Origin: Marinobacterium_E sp035458585
GTDB taxonomy: Bacteria > Pseudomonadota > Gammaproteobacteria > Pseudomonadales > Balneatricaceae
Assembly: GCA_035458585.1 (NCBI GenBank)
Contig: DATHZN010000083.1
Location: forward strand, 1 to 64,000
Direction of reading: 5' to 3'
Length of the DNA stretch: 64,000 nucleotides
Position numbers and translations under genes: made by a program. Positions 8,384 to 17,564 of the stretch are shown here, in pieces; the stretch's first letter is position 1; each line of letters opens with the position of its first letter. Under the pieces are notes generated by a model. The model saw nothing but the letters and a program-made list of their open reading frames with translations, was not told the DNA's origin and made no database searches.

Positions 8384-8680
8384 ATGAGTAGTTTAAGATT
8401 TTTTCTCGATCTTTTAAGGTTGATAGATTCGACTGCTAGAGAGTTGGGTGTTGAGGGACTAACTGAAGCTGACCGTCAAGTGTTGAACGTGCTTTGGAAA
8501 GTGGCAGATCAGAATACGGGCGAGGCAGCGCTTAGTTACGAGCGTTTCCTCGAGAACGAGGTGGAAGAGGGCTCGGTCTCTCGCTCACAGTTCTTTAAAT
8601 CGCTCAAAAAATTGGAGGACTGCAGCCTCATTGAGCGAGTTGCTGGTCCACGTAGCTCACGCTACAAACTTAACGTGTAA
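8384..8680 (+). CDS. Small winged-helix DNA-binding protein
   Basis: A 98-residue, mostly helical protein whose centre and C-terminus look like a MarR-type winged helix: a conserved-looking helix LTEADRQVLNVLWKVA, a recognition-helix-like SVSRSQFFKSLKKLEDCSLIERV, and a short wing GPRSSRYKL. There is no ligand-binding extension. The start ATG at 8384 follows GGAGAGG. It lies alone between its own promoter/palindrome and a terminator. The likely role is a transcriptional regulator, perhaps autoregulatory; its other targets are unknown. This is a fold-level assignment, not a named family. Confidence 0.65.
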   Translation: MSSLRFFLDLLRLIDSTARELGVEGLTEADRQVLNVLWKVADQNTGEAALSYERFLENEVEEGSVSRSQFFKSLKKLEDCSLIERVAGPRSSRYKLNV

Positions 8681-8703
8681 AGCCGCTGAGCGTCACTAGG
8701 AAT

Positions 8704-8735
8704 AGGCTCCCATACTCTGGGGGCCTTTTTTATTT
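8704..8735 (+). terminator. Rho-independent terminator after the winged-helix gene
   Basis: AGGCTCCC (8704-8711) pairs with GGGGGCCT (8719-8726), allowing one G-T pair. A seven-base loop separates the arms and a T-rich tract follows. Confidence 0.8.
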
Positions 8736-8876
8736 TTGATGAAAACTCATCTCATTTATGGGTTCAGTAGACCAGAGAAAGGTTTCTCACAAAAATTGGA
8801 AAAAGGTCTGTGCAAGAGTCGGTACAAGAGTTAGAAACTAGCGGGCAAAAGAGTCGGCAGAAGGAAAGGTGAAGCG

Positions 8877-9395
8877 ATGGATAGCTCGATCAGCGATATC
8901 GAGTCTCAAGATCAGCACTGGATGGCTCAAGCAATGCAGCTGGCTACGGAGGCGGAGCAAGCGGATGAAGTCCCCGTTGGGGCGATCCTGGTGCTAAACA
9001 ATGAGATCATAGGGCGAGGCTACAACAGACCCATCAGCGCACAGGATCCGACTGCTCATGCTGAAATTAACGCACTACGAGATGCTGCAACACGCTTAGG
9101 AAACTACCGGCTACCCGGCGCTACCATGTACGTTACCCTTGAGCCCTGTGCCATGTGTGCAGGTGCGCTAGTGCACGCGCGTGTAACCAGAGTGGTGTTT
9201 GGTGCTGCAGAGCCTAAAGCCGGGGCGGTGATCAGCCGTCAACAATTCTTTGATAGTCCCTGGTTAAATCATCGTGTAAAGACTGAGTCTGGTGTTATGC
9301 AGCTCGCCTGTTCTGAACAGTTATCGGAATTCTTTCGCCGCCGTCGCCAAGTTAAGCGTGATGCTAAAGCAATAGAGCGCCAGCAGCCTGATTAA
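8877..9395 (+). CDS. tadA: tRNA-specific adenosine deaminase
   Basis: A 172-residue zinc deaminase that converts adenosine to inosine at the wobble position (A34) of tRNA-Arg(ACG). The active site is complete: His61 and the proton-shuttling Glu63 in HAEINAL, and Cys91/Cys94 in PCAMC. The N-terminal WMAQAMQLA helix and the C-terminal FFRRRRQ extension fit TadA. The ATG at 8877 follows AGGTGAAGCG. Its stop overlaps the convergent mltF gene by 4 bp. Confidence 0.95.
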   Translation: MDSSISDIESQDQHWMAQAMQLATEAEQADEVPVGAILVLNNEIIGRGYNRPISAQDPTAHAEINALRDAATRLGNYRLPGATMYVTLEPCAMCAGALVHARVTRVVFGAAEPKAGAVISRQQFFDSPWLNHRVKTESGVMQLACSEQLSEFFRRRRQVKRDAKAIERQQPD

Positions 9396-10813
9396 TCTGG
9401 CGCTACAATTTCAACCTTACGAATATCGGCTAACATGGCCTCCACCGGCAGTATGCTCTGATACTTCCGGATATTAGAAACGTAGGTGACTGCCTCGCTG
9501 CCGCGCGCCTGTCCATATTTGGTTTGGTCAAAGTATGCGGGGTCCTCAAGCTTGGGTAGGTGCTCAGCGACAGATTCCCAACTGTCGGCGTCGCCGCCAG
9601 CTTTCTGCGTCAATATGCGCGCGTCCTCCAAATGGCCAAAACCAATATTATAAGCCGCCAGTGCAAAGTAAGTGCGATCGGGTTCAGGAATTCTCTGCGG
9701 TATCTTTTGGGTGACCCGTTTTAGGTAATGAGCGCCACCAATAATGCTCTGTCGAGCGTTCGTGCGATCCTCCACACCCACATCCTTAGCCGCGTCCTCC
9801 GTCAGCATCATAATACCCCGCACGCCGGTGGGTGATACTGCGTCAGCCCTCCAATGGGACTCCTGATAAGCAACAGCGGCGAGGAACAGCGGGTCGTAGC
9901 CTGTCTGTTCAGCTGCCTCGTTGAACAACTCCCGCAGCGCCGTGTAGCGCTGCTCAATACCTTCTCGAAAGGCCGTTGTATCGAAATAGGTGAGGATGTT
10001 GCTGGGCGGTAGAGGCTGGTATTCCAGCTCTTGCAAAAGAGCTTGAGTCTGCTGGCGGCTGAAGTAGATATCAATCACGCCTGAAAGACTGGCGTCGTTG
10101 GAACGCCTTAGATACCAAACAACAGGCTTCTGCTCCTCCAGCTCAAATGCGATATTCAACTCCGGGTGGTAGCTGGCGTACCCACGCCAGAGTGAACGCG
10201 GTATGAAGGCCAGTTCCGATTCTCGATTCTGTAATCGAGTCAGTAGATCCAGACGGTTAGCGTTGGTGATTTCGCGCCATTTCAGTTTCGGTAGACGGGC
10301 GGCATAAGGTTCAAGTACCGATCTTTCGCCGGAATTCACCAATACCTCGATGTCGAGGCTCTGAGCCTGTTCAATGCTCTTCGGCGGCTTGAAACCCTGA
10401 CGCTCCCGGTAAACAGCGATATACCGCTCTTGTCTGTAACTCGGCCCGGTAGAGAAGTGCTTGCTGTCAGAGGCGTCACGGCTGAGGTTTGCGCTTACCA
10501 GATCAACCTGCCGATCCTCGAGAAGTTGGAAAAGGCGTTTGGGATCTGAAGCGGTTTGGATCTGCAGTTCGACCCCCAGATAGTTGGCGAAATCGCTGAC
10601 TAGGGAGTAGTCGAATCCGCGGGGTTGATCCCTGTCATAGTAGAAGGTAAGCGGTGAGTTGAGGGTGGCTACGCGCAGTACCCCACGTTCTCGTATCTTC
10701 TCGAAGGCTGTTTTTGAGTTCAGGCTTACCAGTGCAATCCAGAAAGTGATAAATAGAATACCACCGGTGTAGATTATCTGACGTAAGTAGGGCGTGCGCC
10801 GCGACGTAAACAT
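9392..10813 (-). CDS. mltF: Membrane-bound lytic transglycosylase F
   Basis: A 473-residue protein with an N-terminal membrane anchor (about residues 12-32), a family 3 solute-binding-like domain (about 45-260, starting RGVLRVATLNSPLTFYY), and a C-terminal SLT domain with catalytic Glu318 in AAVAYQESHW and the later LAAYNIGFGH motif. It cleaves peptidoglycan with 1,6-anhydro product formation at the cell envelope. The start is the ATG at 10813 (MFTSRR); an in-frame TTG at 10840 with GGGAG upstream is the alternative. It is divergent from purL, next to which it is found in many gammaproteobacteria. Confidence 0.94.
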   Translation of the reverse strand: MFTSRRTPYLRQIIYTGGILFITFWIALVSLNSKTAFEKIRERGVLRVATLNSPLTFYYDRDQPRGFDYSLVSDFANYLGVELQIQTASDPKRLFQLLEDRQVDLVSANLSRDASDSKHFSTGPSYRQERYIAVYRERQGFKPPKSIEQAQSLDIEVLVNSGERSVLEPYAARLPKLKWREITNANRLDLLTRLQNRESELAFIPRSLWRGYASYHPELNIAFELEEQKPVVWYLRRSNDASLSGVIDIYFSRQQTQALLQELEYQPLPPSNILTYFDTTAFREGIEQRYTALRELFNEAAEQTGYDPLFLAAVAYQESHWRADAVSPTGVRGIMMLTEDAAKDVGVEDRTNARQSIIGGAHYLKRVTQKIPQRIPEPDRTYFALAAYNIGFGHLEDARILTQKAGGDADSWESVAEHLPKLEDPAYFDQTKYGQARGSEAVTYVSNIRKYQSILPVEAMLADIRKVEIVAPD

Positions 10814-10926
10814 GCGGAAAGATGGACCTCCAAAGGGCAATAGGCTCCCTTATTGTGTCAGTTTGCGATAAAATTACGCGCTTTCCAACGCCTGTTTTGC
10901 AGGAACCTAAAGAGGCCCGATCTAAG

Positions 10927-13900
10927 ATGCTCGTATTGCGAGGAGCCCCAGCGCTTTCAGCCTTCCGCCACGCTAAATTGCTTGCCAACGTTCAAGCGCA
11001 GGTAGCGACCGTCACCGACCTTTATGCTGAGTATGTTCACTTCGTTGAAGTGCGCGCCGATCTCAGTGCTCAGGAGTCGGAGGTGCTTGGTCGTCTTCTA
11101 CGTTATGGGCCGAAGGCGGAGGTTAAAGAGCCCACTGGGAAGTTACAACTGGTTGTGCCCCGTCCGGGAACGATCTCTCCATGGTCCAGTAAAGCAACTG
11201 ATATCGCCCATAATTGCGGATTGGATTCAGTTATCCGTCTGGAGCGCGGTATTGCCTACTACATCAACAGCTCTTCATCGCTAACAGCTTCTGAGTTAAG
11301 CACCATAGCAGCGCAACTGCATGACCGTATGGTTGAGGTAGTATTCAACGACCTACAGCAGGGCGGCACGCTGTTCAGTCATGAGCAGCCGCGAGCCATG
11401 TCGCGGGTGGAAATTCTTACGGGGGGACGCCCTGCACTTGAGGCAGCCAACCGCAGCCTCGGCCTTGCGCTGGCTGAAGATGAGATTGATTATCTGGTAC
11501 AGGCTTTCCAGGATCTTGGCCGAGATCCAAGCGACGTAGAGTTGATGATGTTTGCTCAGGCCAACTCTGAGCACTGCCGCCACAAAATTTTCAATGCCTC
11601 ATGGGATATCGACGGAGAAGAGCAGCAGAAATCGCTATTTGGCATGATCAAAAATACATACGAGATGGCTGGTGACCGCGTGCTTTCTGCTTACAAGGAT
11701 AATGCCGCCGTGATCGAGGGTGCCGTTGCTGATCGCTTCTTCCCGAACCCCGAATCTAAGACGTACGGCTTCAGTCACGAGCCTGTGCATATTCTGATGA
11801 AGGTTGAGACACACAACCACCCGACTGCGATCGCGCCGTTCTCAGGTGCTGCGACTGGCTCAGGTGGGGAAATTCGTGACGAGGGTGCTACAGGTCGCGG
11901 CGCTAAGCCAAAGGCGGGTCTGACCGGTTTTACCGTCTCCGATCTTAACATACCTGGCTTCGAGCAGCCTTGGGAGTCTAAGTACGGTAAGCCAGAGCGT
12001 ATTGTCTCGGCACTCGATATTATGATCGATGGCCCAATCGGTGGTGCTGCTTTTAACAACGAATTTGGCCGCCCCAACCTCAATGGCTACTTCCGTACGT
12101 TCGAGCAGAAGGTAAACGGCGCCAACGGCAACGAGGTGCGTGGCTACCACAAACCGATCATGCTGGCCGGCGGTATGGGTAACATTCGTGCTGATCATGT
12201 AGAGAAAGGCGAGATTGAAGTAGGCGCTAAACTGATCTGTCTTGGCGGTCCTGCGATGCTAATAGGTCTGGGTGGCGGCGCTGCCTCTTCCATGGCTTCG
12301 GGTAGCTCTTCAGCGGATTTGGACTTTGCATCTGTGCAGCGTGGAAACCCCGAGATGGAGCGTCGTTGTCAGGAGGTTATTGATCAGTGCTGGCAGTTGG
12401 GTGAGGCTAACCCTATCGCGTTTATTCACGACGTTGGTGCGGGTGGTCTATCGAACGCCTTCCCAGAGTTGGTTAAAGATGGTGGCCGTGGCGGTGATTT
12501 TGAACTGCGCAAGGTCAACAACGACGAGCCGGGAATGGCGCCGCTGGAGATCTGGTGTAATGAGGCGCAGGAACGCTACGTTATGGCCGTCTCACCTGAG
12601 AATCTCGCCCGCTTCGAAGCGATTTGTGAACGTGAGCGCTGTCCGTATGCCATAGTCGGTACCGCTACTGAAGATCATCATTTGACGTTGGGTGATACGC
12701 ATTTCGAAAACAAGCCGGTTGATCTGCCGATGTCTGTGCTGTTCGGAAAGCCCCCTAAGATGCACCGTTCCGTTACTCGAGCTGCTTATGAAGTGAGTGC
12801 GTTTGACTGCTCTAAAATTGAGTTGGCAGACGCTGTTGAGCGTGTACTGAAGCTCCCAGCGGTCGCCTCAAAATCATTCTTAATCACGATTGGCGATCGC
12901 TCAATCACCGGTCAGGTCGTGCGTGATCAGATGGTGGGCCCTTGGCAGGTACCGGTGGCCGATTGTGCGGTTACCTCGACAGGCTTCAATGGTTATACCG
13001 GTGAAGCGATGGCAATGGGCGAGCGCACACCGCTGGCGCTGGTGGACGGCCCTGCGTCAGGTCGTATGGCTATTGGTGAAACACTAACCAATCTGGCGGG
13101 TACACCGATTAGCGCCATCCAGGACATTAAACTCTCGGCAAACTGGATGTGTGCTGCTGGCCACCCTGGTGAGGATGAAAAACTTTACGACACGGTTCGC
13201 GCCGTGGGGATGGAACTCTGCCCGCAACTCGGTATCACCATTCCTGTGGGTAAGGACTCCATGTCGATGCGCACAGTTTGGCAGGATGGAGATGAGCAGA
13301 AAAGCGTAACTGCGCCACTGTCATTGGTGATCTCTGGTTTCGCACCAGTGACTGATGTGCGCAAGGTATTGACGCCACAACTGCGGACTGACCTTGGCGA
13401 GACAGATCTGATCCTGCTGGATCTTGGGGCAGGTCAGAATCGAGTGGGCCTCTCTGCTCTGGCCCAGGTCTACAACGAAGTAGGCCAAAGTGTACCTGAC
13501 CTCGATGATGTAGATACATTCGCGACCTTCTTCGCTGCTGTGCAAGAGTTGAACAACCAGGGGCTTTTACTGGCGTACCATGACCGAGCTGATGGTGGTC
13601 TGTTAGCTACGCTTGCGGAGATGGCCTTTGCCGGTCGCACCGGGCTGGATATCAGCCTCGACCTCATCGCCCAAGATAGGTCTGATGTGGTCGCAGCGTT
13701 GTTCAACGAAGAGTTGGGCGCGGTTATTCAGGTTAAGCGCGAGCATACCGAGCAGGTGCTAACCGAGCTCTCTGCTGCTGGTCTGGGCGACATCGCATCA
13801 GTGATCGGCTCGCCAAATCCAGATGACTGTCTGACACTTAGCTTCGACGATGAGGAGATCTACTCTGAGCGTCGTGTAGTCTTGCAGCGCTGGTGGGCGG

Positions 13901-14829
13901 AGACCTCTTACCGGATTCAGTCTCTGCGTGATAACTCTGAGTGCGCACAGCAGGAGTTCGACACACTGTTGGATGCTGAGGATCCGGGTCTAAATGTGGC
14001 GCTAAGTTTTGACCAGAATTTAGATGTTGCAGCACCCTATATAACGACGGGCATACGCCCGCAGATGGCGATTCTGCGTGAGCAGGGTGTGAACGGTCAG
14101 ATTGAAATGGCAGCTGCTTTTGATCGTGCTGGTTTCAACGCTGTTGATGTGCACATGAGTGACATCCTCAGCGGTCGGGTATCACTCGATCAGTTTAAAG
14201 GACTCGTTGCCTGCGGCGGTTTCTCGTACGGCGACGTACTAGGCGCCGGTGAGGGGTGGGCCAAATCGGTACTTTTCAACCCACGTGCACGTGAGCAGTT
14301 CAGTCAGTTTTTTGAACGTGAAGACAGCTTTGCCCTAGGTGTTTGTAACGGCTGCCAGATGCTATCTAACTTACATGAATTGATTCCTGGTGCTGACCTC
14401 TGGCCGCACTTTGTGCGCAACAACTCTGAACAATTTGAAGCACGTGTTGCTATGGTGGAGATACAGAAATCGGATTCACTCTTCTTCGATGGTATGGCGG
14501 GTTCACGTATGCCAATTGCTGTCGCACATGGAGAGGGGCGTGCGGAGTTCACTGATCAAACTCACCTTGCTAATCTATCCGGCTCAGACACGATCGCTCT
14601 AAGATTCGTAAACAATCGTGGCGAGGCAACAGAGCACTATCCCGCTAATCCGAATGGTTCCCCAAGCGGTATTACGGGCGTCACCACTCGCGACGGTCGT
14701 GTCACCATTATGATGCCGCATCCTGAACGTGTATTCCGGGCTGTCCAGAACTCCTGGGCGCCAGATGAGTGGTCAGAGGATGGCGCTTGGATGAGAATGT
14801 TCCGCAATGCGCGTAAATGGGTCGGCTAA
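10927..14829 (+). CDS. purL: Phosphoribosylformylglycinamidine synthase
   Basis: A 1300-residue single-chain enzyme (large gammaproteobacterial type) making FGAM from FGAR, ATP and glutamine in de novo purine synthesis. Visible parts are the N-terminal PurS-like region, two AIR-synthase-like halves with NSEHCRHKIF and KVETHNHPTAIAPF, and a C-terminal glutamine amidotransferase with nucleophile Cys1140 in GVCNGCQM and the MMPHPERVFR motif. I chose the ATG at 10927 (MLVLRGAPALSAFR), which matches the family N-terminus; the longer frame upstream overlaps the mltF promoter region. A strong terminator follows. Confidence 0.97.
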   Translation: MLVLRGAPALSAFRHAKLLANVQAQVATVTDLYAEYVHFVEVRADLSAQESEVLGRLLRYGPKAEVKEPTGKLQLVVPRPGTISPWSSKATDIAHNCGLDSVIRLERGIAYYINSSSSLTASELSTIAAQLHDRMVEVVFNDLQQGGTLFSHEQPRAMSRVEILTGGRPALEAANRSLGLALAEDEIDYLVQAFQDLGRDPSDVELMMFAQANSEHCRHKIFNASWDIDGEEQQKSLFGMIKNTYEMAGDRVLSAYKDNAAVIEGAVADRFFPNPESKTYGFSHEPVHILMKVETHNHPTAIAPFSGAATGSGGEIRDEGATGRGAKPKAGLTGFTVSDLNIPGFEQPWESKYGKPERIVSALDIMIDGPIGGAAFNNEFGRPNLNGYFRTFEQKVNGANGNEVRGYHKPIMLAGGMGNIRADHVEKGEIEVGAKLICLGGPAMLIGLGGGAASSMASGSSSADLDFASVQRGNPEMERRCQEVIDQCWQLGEANPIAFIHDVGAGGLSNAFPELVKDGGRGGDFELRKVNNDEPGMAPLEIWCNEAQERYVMAVSPENLARFEAICERERCPYAIVGTATEDHHLTLGDTHFENKPVDLPMSVLFGKPPKMHRSVTRAAYEVSAFDCSKIELADAVERVLKLPAVASKSFLITIGDRSITGQVVRDQMVGPWQVPVADCAVTSTGFNGYTGEAMAMGERTPLALVDGPASGRMAIGETLTNLAGTPISAIQDIKLSANWMCAAGHPGEDEKLYDTVRAVGMELCPQLGITIPVGKDSMSMRTVWQDGDEQKSVTAPLSLVISGFAPVTDVRKVLTPQLRTDLGETDLILLDLGAGQNRVGLSALAQVYNEVGQSVPDLDDVDTFATFFAAVQELNNQGLLLAYHDRADGGLLATLAEMAFAGRTGLDISLDLIAQDRSDVVAALFNEELGAVIQVKREHTEQVLTELSAAGLGDIASVIGSPNPDDCLTLSFDDEEIYSERRVVLQRWWAETSYRIQSLRDNSECAQQEFDTLLDAEDPGLNVALSFDQNLDVAAPYITTGIRPQMAILREQGVNGQIEMAAAFDRAGFNAVDVHMSDILSGRVSLDQFKGLVACGGFSYGDVLGAGEGWAKSVLFNPRAREQFSQFFEREDSFALGVCNGCQMLSNLHELIPGADLWPHFVRNNSEQFEARVAMVEIQKSDSLFFDGMAGSRMPIAVAHGEGRAEFTDQTHLANLSGSDTIALRFVNNRGEATEHYPANPNGSPSGITGVTTRDGRVTIMMPHPERVFRAVQNSWAPDEWSEDGAWMRMFRNARKWVG

Positions 14830-14851
14830 CTCAGGCCATATAAGTTAGCTG

Positions 14852-14890
14852 AAAACGGCGATTAAGGGAGACTTAATCGCCGTTTTTTTA
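14852..14890 (+). terminator. Strong rho-independent terminator of purL
   Basis: A 15-bp stem (14852-14866 with 14872-14886) built on ACGGCGATTAAG and its complement, a five-base loop and a run of T. Confidence 0.9.
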
Positions 14891-14973
14891 TCTGAATGCC
14901 CTTTCAGGTTGAGGGGAGATAACTCCTTGTACAGCAGTGTTGAATTAGAAAAATACAGTACATCCGATGCCGC

Positions 14974-15954
14974 TCATGTGTGATCGGGCGAAGCGCTGCG
15001 CCCCAGACGATCATTGATCGCCAGCCAGGCTGGAGTGGTAGGTGGCTGTTCAACTCTGATAGAACTCAATCCGGCGCGGTCGAGGCTAAACAGTGCGTAG
15101 TATATCTCTCGGGCATATGAAGCTGGCTCTGCATCAAGCTCAATTAAATTGGTCACACTTCGTTTTGTCAGTATCTTTCGGAGCGCGTCCGAATAGACGA
15201 TAAAACCGGTCTCTTCGATCTTCTCATCTGCCAGAGTCGCGAGTGACTCAGCGCTATCAAGAAAAACCGGCGTGCGCGGTTGATAATGGGCCTGAACGTT
15301 TCCCGGAACTACCTCTGAGTGTCTCTCGGGGACAAGCACCGGTTTGCCCAGTATGGCCTCTAGCTGTGCGGCGGTGATAGGCCCTGCACGCAGTACTCGA
15401 TATGGCTGGCTGCTCATGTCTACAATGGTGGACTCGATGCCGCGACTACAACTGCCGCCGTCTAATACCGCTTCGATACGTCCGTCTAACTGATCGACCA
15501 CCTGTTCAGCGCAGGTCGGGCTTAAACCCTTGTAGCGATTGGCAGAAGGTGCGGCAAGTCCAATGTCCAGCTCCCTGAGAATTCTTAGGAAAAGCGGGTG
15601 CTCGGGGACTCTAAGTCCCAAGGTTGGTAAACCAGCCGATGCTGGAGTATTGATATCAGGTCGTTTGGGTAGAATCAGTGTTAAAGGACCCGGCCAGAAT
15701 GCACTTGCCAGTCGTTGCACGTCATCAGTAATCGGGTCAGCCCAACGCTGCAGATGCTCCGCTGAGGGAATATGGATAATTAAAGGGTGGTTTTCCGGAC
15801 GGCCTTTAGCCGTGAAAATACGTCTCACCGCCTCTGAGTTGCTGGCATCGGCCGCTAATCCATAAACAGTTTCGGTGGGAAGCGCAACACATCCCCCGGC
15901 GCTTAATTGCGCTTTTGCTACTGATATACCGGACTCACCCTGTAAAACATCCAT
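14974..15954 (-). CDS. Threonylcarbamoyl-AMP synthase, Sua5 type
   Basis: A 326-residue protein with an N-terminal YrdC/TsaC domain (about residues 10-190; PTETVYGLAADA, KGRPENHPL, PSAN, STIVDM) and a C-terminal Sua5 domain (about 215-320; HYQPRTPV linker). It forms threonylcarbamoyl-AMP from threonine, bicarbonate and ATP for t6A37 tRNA modification. I chose the ATG at 15954 (MDVLQGE), with AGAGGA upstream, over a TTG at 15999. A second, shorter paralogue of YciO type lies at 19034; this gene is the better candidate for the t6A function unless a separate tsaC exists elsewhere. Confidence 0.9.
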   Translation of the reverse strand: MDVLQGESGISVAKAQLSAGGCVALPTETVYGLAADASNSEAVRRIFTAKGRPENHPLIIHIPSAEHLQRWADPITDDVQRLASAFWPGPLTLILPKRPDINTPASAGLPTLGLRVPEHPLFLRILRELDIGLAAPSANRYKGLSPTCAEQVVDQLDGRIEAVLDGGSCSRGIESTIVDMSSQPYRVLRAGPITAAQLEAILGKPVLVPERHSEVVPGNVQAHYQPRTPVFLDSAESLATLADEKIEETGFIVYSDALRKILTKRSVTNLIELDAEPASYAREIYYALFSLDRAGLSSIRVEQPPTTPAWLAINDRLGRSASPDHT

Positions 15955-16064
15955 GGCGTCGTGATTTCCTCTGAGTGACAGTTTCAACTGCAGCTGCAAT
16001 GAACAATGCGGCCACTGGACGCGATTGTAAGCCCAGAAAGAGCAGCCGCCTAGTCAGGAAGCGG

Positions 16065-16487
16065 CTAGGGTCGAACGTAGATGTACCCCTGCTGCTGGAG
16101 TTTTACAATCTCAGGAAGACCTGCCATGACGACGTCATCATCGGAGACGTCGTATAGATCTGCATTGGTGATCTGGTACCCGGTCAGCGTATTACCACAA
16201 ATTAAAAACTGGACGCCGCTGAGGCGGGCTGAGTCCAAACTGATTTGGAGTTCATGATCCCCGACGGCTTGCATAAAGATCTCGATCGCTTCCCCATGAA
16301 CCATAGCCTTGAGATCAATATTCTCCTCCCCGACAGCGTTAATATGATTTGCCATATTGGAGAGGGTATTGTTAAAGCGCGTCATATCGGCATAGTTTAT
16401 GTGATAAATCACCTTCTGCGGTTCATAGTCAGATGCTGAGCTGACTGAGACCTGCAGCAATAGAATCAGACTGAAGATATAACGCAT
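16065..16487 (-). CDS. Exported DsrE/DsrF-like protein
   Basis: A 140-residue protein with a signal peptide (about residues 1-18, ending VSSAS) and a DsrE-like fold: KVIYHINYAD, NTLSNMANHINAVG, MVHGEAIEIFMQA and GVQFLICGNTL with a single conserved Cys. Such proteins are related to sulfur-relay DsrE/TusD, but the exported form has no assigned reaction. I chose the ATG at 16487 because it follows GAGGGTGA and opens the signal peptide; the longer frame to 16541 runs into the ompA terminator. It lies downstream of the OmpA-like gene on the same strand. Confidence 0.8.
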   Translation of the reverse strand: MRYIFSLILLLQVSVSSASDYEPQKVIYHINYADMTRFNNTLSNMANHINAVGEENIDLKAMVHGEAIEIFMQAVGDHELQISLDSARLSGVQFLICGNTLTGYQITNADLYDVSDDDVVMAGLPEIVKLQQQGYIYVRP

Positions 16488-16510
16488 GATTTCACCCTCT
16501 TTCAGCAAAT

Positions 16511-16533
16511 AAAAAGCCGGCGTTAGCCGGCTT
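16511..16533 (-). terminator. Rho-independent terminator of the OmpA-like gene
   Basis: Read on the minus strand, AAGCCGGC and GCCGGCTT (16526-16533 and 16514-16521) form an 8-bp stem with a four-base loop, followed by five T residues. Confidence 0.8.
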
Positions 16534-16553
16534 CTAGTCAAACAGACGGCGGC

Positions 16554-17144
16554 TTATTCGTAAACGATTTTGCCAACAGTGCTGTTTACGGTTACGTCAA
16601 CGCGACGGTCCGGACGCAGACAGGCGATTAGCTGAGCACCCGAACCTGTACAGTTCGCTACTGGAGCGTTTTCACCCATAGCGCTGGTGTTGATCTTGTC
16701 AGCGGCTACACCGCCTTCAACCAGCTTAGCTGCTACTGCATCTGCACGACGCTGGGACAACGCAAAGTTGTAACCTGCATCACCCAGTGGATCTGCGTGA
16801 CCCACGAGGTCAACTGAATTCAGTGTCTGCTGTGAGTTAATGTATTCAACAATGTTGCTTACACGGCCTACGACAGTGCTGTCGAAGTCAAAGTAGAGCG
16901 CATACGTTTTTGTCATCTCTTCTGTCAGATACTTAGGAGCAGCTTCTGCAGCGGCTTCGCCACCACACTCAGGTGCAACATAGTCTGCAGTCCAGTTAGG
17001 CGTTTTCCAGCAATCGCCTGAACCGTTAGTGATAACATAACCGTCTGTAGCATGAGTGGCATAACCAGGCTTATCGCCGTGAGCCATGGCTGCTGTAGAG
17101 CCGATCATCAGGGCTAGGCTGGCAGCAAAAGCAAGTTTCTTCAT
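16554..17144 (-). CDS. OmpA-family outer membrane/peptidoglycan-binding protein
   Basis: A 196-residue protein with a clean signal peptide (residues 1-21, ending AMA-HG), a short N-terminal region with two Cys, an Ala-rich linker, and an OmpA-like domain (about 78-190). The domain has YALYFDFDSTVV, VDLVGHADPLGD, NFALSQRRADAVAAKLVEGG and RPDRRVDVTV, the residues that grip diaminopimelate. There is no lipobox and no transmembrane barrel, so it is probably periplasmic or loosely outer-membrane linked. GGA lies eight to ten bases upstream of the ATG. It has its own terminator. Confidence 0.88.
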   Translation of the reverse strand: MKKLAFAASLALMIGSTAAMAHGDKPGYATHATDGYVITNGSGDCWKTPNWTADYVAPECGGEAAAEAAPKYLTEEMTKTYALYFDFDSTVVGRVSNIVEYINSQQTLNSVDLVGHADPLGDAGYNFALSQRRADAVAAKLVEGGVAADKINTSAMGENAPVANCTGSGAQLIACLRPDRRVDVTVNSTVGKIVYE

Positions 17145-17264
17145 GTTTTGAGTTCCTTTTTACAATTAGTCAGGACCAAGGATACAACTCTAGGTGTAGC
17201 CTATTAGACAATGTTTTTCCTTAATCGTGCCTAAACAATAGCTCAAATATGAAAAATTTGTAGT

Positions 17265-17564
17265 TCAAGGTAAAACTTTTTTGAATGGTTTTACGATCAC
17301 CTGCTGATACACACCCGCGGCGATGTATGGATCAGCATCTGCCCAAGCTTGCGCATCCTCAAGTGAGTCGAACTCGGCAACGATCAAGCTGCCTGAAAAG
17401 CCCGCTTCACCCGGCTCTTCGGTATCAATTGCGGGGTGAGGCCCTGCAATTAATAGTCTGCCCTGTTCGGTCAACTGCTTAAGACGGTCGACGTGTGCTG
17501 GGCGCACCGACAGGCGCTTCTCCAGTGAATTTGGCACGTCTTCAGAGATAATAGCGTAGTACAT
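17265..17564 (-). CDS. yciI: YciI family protein
   Basis: A 99-residue small protein of the YCII (dimeric alpha-beta barrel) family: MYYAIISEDVPNSLEKR, RPAHVDRLKQL, GRLLIAGPHP, and the FDSLEDAQAWADADPY segment. The conserved His-Asp pair is visible (RPAHVDRL). The biochemical role is not settled for the family. Its ATG overlaps the stop of yciB by one base, indicating an operon and probable translational coupling. Confidence 0.9.
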   Translation of the reverse strand: MYYAIISEDVPNSLEKRLSVRPAHVDRLKQLTEQGRLLIAGPHPAIDTEEPGEAGFSGSLIVAEFDSLEDAQAWADADPYIAAGVYQQVIVKPFKKVLP

